A DNA stretch of 38,251 nucleotides from JAKLDO01 sp035354435 (GTDB lineage: Bacteria > UBP6 > UBA1177), in NCBI GenBank assembly GCA_035354435.1, contig DAOQAY010000005.1:1-38251 (forward strand), in the 5' to 3' direction. Positions 31,480 through 38,251 of this stretch are shown here, piece after piece. The notes beneath the pieces were generated by a model that saw only the letters and a list, made by a program, of their open reading frames with translations, was not told the DNA's origin and ran no database searches. Numbering within the stretch: position 1 is the first letter of the stretch; each line of letters opens with the position of its first letter. Made by a program: the position numbers and the translations under genes.

Positions 31480-34299
31480 TTATGCAAGGGTTCTTAGAAT
31501 TTCTTCGAATTTGAAAGCTCCGGCAAGATCCGAAAGGTGTTTTCTAACCTGAGGATTCTCAATATTTTCAATAAGCTGTATTATAAGTTCAATGTCTCCG
31601 TTAATGGTGGCTTCCGTAATTCTTTTTTTCAATTCTGAAGGAACGGTAGAGGTTATAAGATTTTTATCCGGCATTGAAGATGTTTTTTCAGAAACCTGAA
31701 CTGCATCCTGATTTATTACAGGAACAGAATTTGCGGATGCAGCGCCGGTGAGAGGAATTATTTTTATATTGAAGCTGAATTCAGAACCTTTACCTACTGT
31801 ACTTTTTACAGATATTGAGCCTCTCATAAGTTTGACAAATTCTTTTGTTATGGAAAGTCCCAGTCCGGTACCTCCTTTTCTTGACTGTCCTGATTCAGAT
31901 TGTGCAAACCGTTCAAAAATCCTGTCGAGATCAGATGCCGGAATACCTGTGCCGGTATCAGTTACAGTAAAAAACATTGTTTCCTTGCCGTCATATTCAG
32001 CTTTCACTTTTATTGAGCCTGAATCAGTGAACTTGACTGAGTTTCCGATGAGATTTATGAGTATCTGCCTCAACTTCTTTACATCCGTTTTTATCTTTTC
32101 CGGCAGGTTTTCCGGAGTTTCAAATAAAAGTTCAATTCCTTTGTTTTCACATGACAGTATAAACATTTGTCTGACTTCATTGAGCAGTGACATTGTCTCA
32201 GTTTCAGATATATAAAGTGTCGTCTTACCGGATTCTATCTTGGATATTTCGAGTATATCATTGATCAGCGACAGCAGATGCTCCCCGCTGCTGATAATAA
32301 CTGATATTTTATCCTTCTGTGCCGGAGAAATCCCTGAATCATTAGCCAGAATCTGGGAAAAACCTATAATTGCATTCAGAGGAGTTCTTATTTCATGCGA
32401 CATATTCGCCAAGAAAAGTGTCTTAGCCCTGTTTGCTGATTCGGCATTCAACTTTGCCTTCTCAAGTTCCTCTGTTCTGGTCTCCACGAGCTTCTCAAGA
32501 TTCTTCCGGTAGTTATCCAGTTCCTTTTCCACCAGAATTCTTTTCGTAACATCTTTTCCGGTTGAAACGAAATGGGTTATTCTGCCGTCCTTATTGAAAA
32601 CCGGAGCTATCGTCTGGTCATAATAGAATACTTCGCCGCCTTTTTTACGGTTTATAACTTCCATGTGAATTATTTCACCTGTTCTGAGTTTTGCTCTGAG
32701 ATTTTTATAGTATTCATTATCCATCATTCCCGATTTAAGGATTCTCGGATTTTTACCGATAGCGTCTTCTTCAGTAAATTCAGTTACTTTGACAAAAGCA
32801 GGATTAATATATTCGATGGTTCCTGACTTATCGGTTATAAAAATTATATCCCCAGACTGCTCTACTGCATTGGACAGTTTCAGTATTTTCTGGTCGAGCT
32901 GCATTCTTCTTGTAATGTCTCTTATAACCATAATATACTGACCTGAGTTTCCATCTGGATCGGGAATTGCTGATATTTCAGCGTAAAAATTCTTGCCGGA
33001 TAAAGTTTTCATTGCTGCAATTCTGAGATTTGCTTTGCCATTCTCCATTATGCTGACAAAATCTCCGGGCTTTTCCATAAGATCCTGAATAGACAAAATT
33101 CTTCCTGTTCCGCTAATAGAAAACATTCTGTCTGTTGATCTTGACCGGTACAGAACTTTACCTGATGCTTCAACAAGCATGATGGAATCTTCTATATTGT
33201 CAGCGATCATATTAAGGGTAGTTCTCTTTTCGTGCAACTTCCTTGAAATGACAATATATTTCTTTTTGTTCTGCTGCCACAAAATTACAACAACTGTCTC
33301 AATTGCAATAAGCAGAAGAAGCAGAAACGGGAAATATTTCCTCCATGCGAATTCTGTTTCAGCCGCAGTCAGAACAGAAATAACGGTAAGAGATTCTCTC
33401 CGTTTGACTTTATATTCTTTATCAAGCTTATAAAACAGACCGCCTTCAATCTTGCGGTATGTAACAAGACCTCCGGCAGAAAAAAACTGTCCCGCCTCTT
33501 TTTCCGTCAATTCTGCAGTATGTTCAGGGCATACCTTTTCGACAGTGTTTTCAGCTCTTTCCTCTATCTGAGAGCCCCATTCATACTCTTCTGAAGGACC
33601 GAGAGCAAAACTGCCGTCATCTTTTATCAGAAAATACCTGCCGAAATCCTTTTTATTGTAGTTTCTGATTATATTTATAATTTCTTCACCCTTGTAGTTA
33701 AGAACAGTTATTCCTGCAACTTTTCCGTTGACAAATACAGGTCGGGAAATTCTTATAACCGGTTTGAATGGAACCTCTATCTTTTCATTCTCGACATTGA
33801 GATCCAGCTTTGAAAGACACAGCTCGTCTCTTCCCATTTTTATAGCTGTCTGAAAATAGAGTCTATTGCTTTTATCCTGTAGTTTATCTGCAAACACAGG
33901 TCTGTTCTCGTTGTCATTCCTGTTGATTCTTATTATTTCCATTCCTGTTGTATCCAGAAACCTGACATGATCATATTCGGGTTTATTGGCTGCAAAATGA
34001 AAATACTCGGCTTTAAGCTCATCAATAGAGCTCTGGTTATAACCTTTATTTTCAAATTCAAGTCTCGTTTTCGATGACAGGAAAAGAACATCATTATAAA
34101 GATGTGAGAATTTCTCGTGAATAGTATTTGTCAGAAGCAATATGTGATATTTCTTTTCATTTTTAAGTTCGGCAATCTGATGAGATTCCTGAAGAAGGTA
34201 TATTGCAGAAGCGGCAGAAGCTGTTACAGAAATAAGCAGAAAATAAAATATAAAAAACCGTACTGTCCAGATCGATTCTTCCTTTCTCTTTACTGGCAT
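31480..34299 (-). CDS. PAS-domain sensor histidine kinase
   Basis: This 939-residue membrane kinase begins with a transmembrane segment (about residues 13-35), then a periplasmic sensor of the dCache type (about 40-320) and a second helix (about 325-345, FPFLLLLLIAIETVVVILW). Two PAS domains (about 355-460 and 475-590) follow, then HisKA with MSHEIRTPLNAI (His near 633) and a HATPase with LINLIGNSVKF, DTGTGIP and GGTGLGLS. A C-terminal helical tail of about 50 residues resembles the ends of hybrid kinases, but no receiver domain is present. The start overlaps the stop of the response-regulator gene by one base (TAATG). The two should work as a pair; the sensed ligand is unknown. Confidence 0.9.
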   Translation of the reverse strand: MPVKRKEESIWTVRFFIFYFLLISVTASAASAIYLLQESHQIAELKNEKKYHILLLTNTIHEKFSHLYNDVLFLSSKTRLEFENKGYNQSSIDELKAEYFHFAANKPEYDHVRFLDTTGMEIIRINRNDNENRPVFADKLQDKSNRLYFQTAIKMGRDELCLSKLDLNVENEKIEVPFKPVIRISRPVFVNGKVAGITVLNYKGEEIINIIRNYNKKDFGRYFLIKDDGSFALGPSEEYEWGSQIEERAENTVEKVCPEHTAELTEKEAGQFFSAGGLVTYRKIEGGLFYKLDKEYKVKRRESLTVISVLTAAETEFAWRKYFPFLLLLLIAIETVVVILWQQNKKKYIVISRKLHEKRTTLNMIADNIEDSIMLVEASGKVLYRSRSTDRMFSISGTGRILSIQDLMEKPGDFVSIMENGKANLRIAAMKTLSGKNFYAEISAIPDPDGNSGQYIMVIRDITRRMQLDQKILKLSNAVEQSGDIIFITDKSGTIEYINPAFVKVTEFTEEDAIGKNPRILKSGMMDNEYYKNLRAKLRTGEIIHMEVINRKKGGEVFYYDQTIAPVFNKDGRITHFVSTGKDVTKRILVEKELDNYRKNLEKLVETRTEELEKAKLNAESANRAKTLFLANMSHEIRTPLNAIIGFSQILANDSGISPAQKDKISVIISSGEHLLSLINDILEISKIESGKTTLYISETETMSLLNEVRQMFILSCENKGIELLFETPENLPEKIKTDVKKLRQILINLIGNSVKFTDSGSIKVKAEYDGKETMFFTVTDTGTGIPASDLDRIFERFAQSESGQSRKGGTGLGLSITKEFVKLMRGSISVKSTVGKGSEFSFNIKIIPLTGAASANSVPVINQDAVQVSEKTSSMPDKNLITSTVPSELKKRITEATINGDIELIIQLIENIENPQVRKHLSDLAGAFKFEEILRTLA

Positions 34300-35387
34300 T
34301 ATTCACCCATCTCATTGCGGACTCTGTCGAACTCCTTTTCGAGATCCATGAAAACATCAACAAGATTCGGGTCAAAATGGCTGCCTCTGCCTTCGAGTAT
34401 AATGGCTCTGCTTTTTTCGTGACTGAAAGCATCCTTGTAAACTCTTTTTGAGCGCAGGGCGTCATAAACATCCGCGATTGCCATAATTCTACCTTCGAGC
34501 TGTATTTTACTGCCGGAAGTTCCTACCGGGTATCCCGATCCATTCCATTTTTCATGATGTGAAATTGCAATTTTTACCCCGGTTTTTATAAATGAATTCT
34601 TCGGAAATCTGTTCAGAACAGTATTAAGATAACGGGCACCGAGGTTTGTATGAGTCTTCATTATCTCAAACTCTTCGGGAGTAAGTTTTCCCGGTTTGAG
34701 CAGAACAGCATCCGGAATAGCGACCTTTCCGATATCGTGCAAAGGACTTGCATGGAAGATATTATCTATGAAAATGTCGTCAATCTTATCGGCGTAAAGC
34801 CCTCTGTCTCTGGCACCTTTCGCAAGCATCCGGCAGAATTCGCTTGTCCTGTCAATATGATGTCCGGTATCATCATCCCGTTGTTCAGCCAGTTTAGTCA
34901 TAGCCAGAATTGTGGCCATCTGGCCTTCACTGATTTCCCTTACCTGCTCTCTGACGATTTCTTCAAGGTTTTTATTCTGATTTTCGAGCTTCAGCTGAAG
35001 GTTTCTAAGCGAAAGATGGGTTTCTATCCGTGCATTAACTTCATCAATCTGGAAAGGCTTGGAAACATAATCAACTCCACCTGACTGAAATGCTTTTACT
35101 TTATCGTCCGTACCTGACAATGCGCTAAGAAAAATCACAGGTATTTTTGAAAATCTAATATCGTTTTTCAGTATCTCACATACTTCATATCCGTTCAGTC
35201 CAGGCATATTTATATCAAGCAGAATAAGATCAGGAATTTCAACTTCAACCGCTTTCAAAGCCAGATTGCCGCTTGGCAGAGTTCTTATTCTGTAACCTTT
35301 GTCCTTGAGCATTTCACTTAACAGTTTTAAATTTTCCGGCTTGTCATCAACAATCATAATGTTAGGCTTATACATTGTCGTGTTCAT
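34299..35387 (-). CDS. Response regulator with HD-GYP c-di-GMP phosphodiesterase domain
   Basis: This 362-residue RpfG-like regulator has a receiver domain (residues about 8-125; D14, D15, phospho-acceptor D58, and SKPF), a coiled linker, and an HD-GYP domain. HDIGKVAIPD (His near 216), the LTPEEFEIMKTH block and GSGYPVG are intact, so cyclic di-GMP breakdown is likely active. GGGAG precedes the ATG at 35387. Phosphorylation by the kinase encoded immediately downstream would adjust cyclic di-GMP and so motility, adhesion or biofilm; that link is inferred from position. Confidence 0.92.
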   Translation of the reverse strand: MNTTMYKPNIMIVDDKPENLKLLSEMLKDKGYRIRTLPSGNLALKAVEVEIPDLILLDINMPGLNGYEVCEILKNDIRFSKIPVIFLSALSGTDDKVKAFQSGGVDYVSKPFQIDEVNARIETHLSLRNLQLKLENQNKNLEEIVREQVREISEGQMATILAMTKLAEQRDDDTGHHIDRTSEFCRMLAKGARDRGLYADKIDDIFIDNIFHASPLHDIGKVAIPDAVLLKPGKLTPEEFEIMKTHTNLGARYLNTVLNRFPKNSFIKTGVKIAISHHEKWNGSGYPVGTSGSKIQLEGRIMAIADVYDALRSKRVYKDAFSHEKSRAIILEGRGSHFDPNLVDVFMDLEKEFDRVRNEMGE

Positions 35388-35428
35388 TTCATTCTCCCGT
35401 ATTTGTATTATTCATTCATTACAAAAAA

Positions 35429-35458
35429 TAATTATCAGAAAAAGTATTTTAATATCAA
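35429..35458 (-). promoter_or_regulatory. Probable promoter of the regulator-kinase operon
   Basis: On the minus strand TTGATA (35458-35453), 18 nt, TAATTA (35434-35429), giving a leader of about 35 nt. The whole intergenic region (35388-35535) is very AT-rich, so chance matches are possible. Confidence 0.4.
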
Positions 35459-35535
35459 GTTATATTTACATCTTTTAAAATCATTAAAATATTTGAAAGC
35501 TGATTCAAAATAAGAATTGTAACAACTAAAACTAT

Positions 35536-37704
35536 CTAGTAACATTCCCCGATCGCAGGAGAATTTTCATCTTCAGGATCTCTTTTGGCGTAGACAAAAT
35601 CATAATAAGCCTGTTCATCCCAGATCGGTACAAGAACTGCTTCAGATGCCGGATAATTACATGTTTTATATCCTTGAGCGTCGGTTGTAATGCCTTCATC
35701 GGTCATTGCAACATCAGATACTATACCGTCTCCCGGATATTTTGGATTTGTCTCAGGTGAAGGAAGCGTCGGATCCCATTTAACAATGGCGACAACTTTC
35801 CACTCTCCGTATCTTATTTTGAAGTTTTTGGTTTGAGCAGAATAATTGTCGGCAGGACGAGCTTCTATTCCACTTTCAATTCTTGCAGGTCTGGGGACAT
35901 CAACACCGTCTACGAAAACCTCAACTCTGGTATTAACCTCATAGGCTGAATCTTCTTCTTTGTAGTCTTCCAGACACCTATTTTTTCCATCTGCATATTT
36001 TGATGTGCAGTTAAAATAATTAACAACAACCAGATACTGATCATCCATTATTGAATCGTCAGGAATTCCATTGCCGTCTTTATCTTCTATCGGTCCAAGA
36101 CCAATTGTTTCAGGAGTTTCAAAATTGTTTCCTCCCCACTTGTTGTCAATATCCAGAGAAGCATTCCATGCAATTGTCTGATATTCTGGAGATCCTATGA
36201 TTCCCATGTCAGAAAAGGAGCAGTCGTCATGACGGAAATATTTTTCATCGATGGTCGGATCAAAGTTACCGGCTTCTGATGCAGGAAGAGCAGTTGTTCC
36301 AAGAACGCCTTCAAGCGGTGTATATTCATAAACTGGTGCTTCAAGACTTGTCTTTTTGATCAGGTGTATATCAAGGTCGACCTGCGCTCCATCTTTATCG
36401 GAATCAAATTCAGCAATTGTTCTATAACCCTTATCCCATGTGAGCTGAGCAACTACTCGCGCCTGAGGAATAATTTTGGGAAGAACTGTAACTTCAGCGG
36501 TATCGCTAACGAGGTCAGTCTGTTTATCGACAGTTTCAGCCTGAATATTAACTTTGTAATATTTAGTTTTAAATTTTTCACAGTATTTCTGACGGCAGAT
36601 TAAATAGTTGGAGAGATCAAGAAAGTAAAACTCATCCGTAGTATTGGTCGGTTCGGTATTTTCGCAAGTATCAGTGCAGACAGTTTCATCGTAATCCGGA
36701 TTTTCTTCGGCATATCTTCTCGGTGTGATCATAAGACCTGTGAATTCGCCTCTTTTGGGGTCGCTGTAGCCAGAATCAGGAAGCCACTGCCCTGACCTGC
36801 CGCTACTTTCCGGAAGTTTGATCTGTGATTTTTCAATAAAAGGAGTCGGGGATTCTGTCATTTCCCATTTGTATTTGATGTAATATCTCTCTTCCCAATT
36901 TGCAAGGCATATTCTTGAAGATTCAGGTTTCTCGGGATCGGATACACAGGTGTTTTTAAGATTCATTGAAACGATATCTTTAATATTCCTATATGACATT
37001 GCCCCGCCAACTGTATATTCAAAAAGAACCTTGATAACCGGTTTTGGCGGTTTGTTCGGCTGACGGGTTACTTGAATTTTATAGCTTGTAGCATTACTTC
37101 CGCAAGTGCTTGTTTTCTGCTTAAAACGATCATTTGTACAAACCTCAATAATAAAATCTCCGGAAACTCTGAAATCTGAAGGCGGGTTTTTTGTAAGTGC
37201 TTCAGCTGCGAACCGGTTATAGCTCAACATGATCTTAAATTGGGAATTGTATTTATCTTTCGAAAGACCGTCTCTACATTTCCCTGATTCTATGTCATTC
37301 GGATCAAGAGGGCACAACGATGCAATATTGCTGTCTTCTTTTGCCGTCAAATTGTCAAAAGCAAGGAGTTTTTCATTCCACCCTTCAGTTGCTATACCGC
37401 CTGAAGTTTTCTGGATCTGGATCTGGAAAAGTTTCTTGTAGTTGCTGTCTGTTATCTCACTTATTGGATTACCATCTGGATCGAGCAGGTTTATTTTTAT
37501 TATTTTCAGCTCGGCATCGCCCCTATTGAAAATTTCAAATTCCTGAGTGATGTCCTCGGACAGTTCATTGTTGTAATCCCAGGGATAATACGAAAAGACT
37601 TTCTTTGAAGGAATTGACGAAATTTTAGATGATGTATCACTACCGCTGTCACAAGAAAACAAAACAACTCCCAGCAGCATACTTAATATAATTAGATTTC
37701 TCAT
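35536..37704 (-). CDS. Large lipoprotein with Asp-rich calcium-type loops, function unknown
   Basis: This 722-residue lipoprotein has lipobox LFSC (Cys18, followed by Asp). No family is recognised with confidence. The N-terminal part has a beta segment with FEIFNRGDAELKIIKINLLD, typical of Ig-like or choice-of-anchor modules. The middle contains Cys pairs (CTDTCENTEPTN, CRQKYCEKF). A later region, VVAQLTWDKGYRTIAEF with GAQVDLDIHLIK, resembles the DUF2135/YfaP beta-sandwich, and EDKDGNGIPDDSIMDD looks like a calcium-binding thrombospondin-type loop. AGGAGG precedes the ATG. It starts 17 nt after the stop of the partial gene upstream, so the two form an operon. It is probably surface-exposed. 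Confidence 0.8.
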   Translation of the reverse strand: MRNLIILSMLLGVVLFSCDSGSDTSSKISSIPSKKVFSYYPWDYNNELSEDITQEFEIFNRGDAELKIIKINLLDPDGNPISEITDSNYKKLFQIQIQKTSGGIATEGWNEKLLAFDNLTAKEDSNIASLCPLDPNDIESGKCRDGLSKDKYNSQFKIMLSYNRFAAEALTKNPPSDFRVSGDFIIEVCTNDRFKQKTSTCGSNATSYKIQVTRQPNKPPKPVIKVLFEYTVGGAMSYRNIKDIVSMNLKNTCVSDPEKPESSRICLANWEERYYIKYKWEMTESPTPFIEKSQIKLPESSGRSGQWLPDSGYSDPKRGEFTGLMITPRRYAEENPDYDETVCTDTCENTEPTNTTDEFYFLDLSNYLICRQKYCEKFKTKYYKVNIQAETVDKQTDLVSDTAEVTVLPKIIPQARVVAQLTWDKGYRTIAEFDSDKDGAQVDLDIHLIKKTSLEAPVYEYTPLEGVLGTTALPASEAGNFDPTIDEKYFRHDDCSFSDMGIIGSPEYQTIAWNASLDIDNKWGGNNFETPETIGLGPIEDKDGNGIPDDSIMDDQYLVVVNYFNCTSKYADGKNRCLEDYKEEDSAYEVNTRVEVFVDGVDVPRPARIESGIEARPADNYSAQTKNFKIRYGEWKVVAIVKWDPTLPSPETNPKYPGDGIVSDVAMTDEGITTDAQGYKTCNYPASEAVLVPIWDEQAYYDFVYAKRDPEDENSPAIGECY

Positions 37705-37721
37705 TTTTTTGTCCTCCTGAA

Positions 37722-38251
37722 TTAATATGGTATTGAATAGCCGCTGATCTGATAAACAAAAAGTGAACCGAAAGCAAAAGCCTGTCCTAGTGAGTTAGCA
37801 GCAATAGGTCCGTCAACTATCATGTTGCCGCTGTCAACATCACTATTATTCATAAGTGATTCTTTAACAGATGAACTGAAAATATCGATTCCGAAGTCAG
37901 AATCATGAGCTTTTTTTATTTGAACGACAAAAATGATCTGATCGTCATTAATATCTCTTGGAATTTCATTCGATCCACAGTTTACAGCCACATATTGAGC
38001 AGGACTTTTTTCAGTTGTTCCGATCGCAGCCATTGAAGGTCTTGCACATCTGCGAGGAGCACCGCTCATATCATAGACCCATTTATTGGCACCTGTTTCG
38101 CTGAAAACAAAAAGATTCGAATTAACAACGAGAGTAAAATTTTCATTTTCTCTGTCAGAAAAATATCCACCGACAACAGAAACTGCTTTTTCAATCTGTT
38201 CAAGGTCGTCAAATCTTACAGTAGCTGCAGCGCCAGATATAAGTCCACCGG
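37722..38251 (-). CDS. Partial envelope-associated protein, 5' end outside the window
   Basis: The reading frame is open from the end of the window to the TAA at 37722, so about 176 C-terminal residues are visible and the start is missing. The sequence (LISGAAATVRFDDLEQ, ENFTLVVNSNLFVFSETG, KWVYDMSGAPRRCARPSM and a late VYQISGYSIPY) looks like a beta-rich exported protein with repeated short strands, possibly a propeller. I do not recognise a family. The close spacing to the downstream lipoprotein gene (17 nt) suggests that they work together. Confidence 0.65.
   Translation of the reverse strand, partial: GGLISGAAATVRFDDLEQIEKAVSVVGGYFSDRENENFTLVVNSNLFVFSETGANKWVYDMSGAPRRCARPSMAAIGTTEKSPAQYVAVNCGSNEIPRDINDDQIIFVVQIKKAHDSDFGIDIFSSSVKESLMNNSDVDSGNMIVDGPIAANSLGQAFAFGSLFVYQISGYSIPY

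Noticed and set aside
1..38251. tRNA, rRNA, CRISPR arrays, insertion sequences, phage att sites
   Set aside because: Looked for by eye on both strands; no cloverleaf, regular spacer repeats, transposase frame or terminal inverted repeats were seen. A tRNAscan/Infernal run would be needed to exclude small RNAs.

Overview
The window is an AT-rich bacterial chromosome segment from a diderm (Gram-negative-type) organism. Evidence for an outer membrane is a predicted beta-barrel protein ending in Phe, several lipoproteins with clear lipoboxes, and two very large secreted proteins whose tails (Cys, hydrophobic helix, basic end) resemble the MYXO-CTERM/Synerg-CTERM class of sorting signals. The hgcAB mercury-methylation genes point to an anaerobe. 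I cannot name the phylum; a deep-branching deltaproteobacterial/Myxococcota-like lineage is a guess.

Layout. 1-7.6 kb: the 3' end of recJ, then two tandem paralogous genes (minus strand) for roughly 1000-residue surface proteins with DUF11-like and calcium-loop segments. 7.8-13.4 kb (plus strand): argF, followed by a zinc-uptake cluster (small His/Cys protein, outer-membrane barrel, znuA-like binding protein, His/Cys lipoprotein, znuC, znuB). 13.5-23.4 kb: an accessory stretch with an AbiE toxin-antitoxin pair, a beta-lactamase-fold lipoprotein, a RhuM-HNH pair, a DUF134-NifX-like pair, a HigB/HigA-ImmA toxin-antitoxin pair, an alpha/beta hydrolase and a membrane-anchored DUF695-RraB protein. 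23.4-31.5 kb: a metal/metalloid island. 31.5-38.2 kb (minus strand): a PAS histidine kinase with its REC-HD-GYP partner, and two envelope genes of unknown function, the last cut by the window end.

The most notable content is the island. One minus-strand operon reads hgcA-hgcB-arsP-like permease-arsE-like-arsF-like-arsG-like, with overlaps or gaps of at most 11 nt. A second reads arsR-CDF efflux-ACR3-rhodanese-like. The two operons start from nearly identical 43-bp promoter blocks (37 of 43 positions match), each with a 20-bp palindromic operator over the -10 region. The simplest reading is one ArsR regulon that couples mercury methylation to arsenical and organometal redox chemistry and export. 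A plus-strand AAA ATPase gene (DUF234 type) lies between the two operons.

A second regulatory observation is a 20-bp element with one mismatch that forms the -35 part of the promoters of rhuM-HNH and of the DUF695-RraB gene, 4.7 kb apart. I saw no tRNA, rRNA, CRISPR array or insertion sequence. No intergenic stretch exceeds 300 bases; the longest (7551-7821) holds two divergent promoters.
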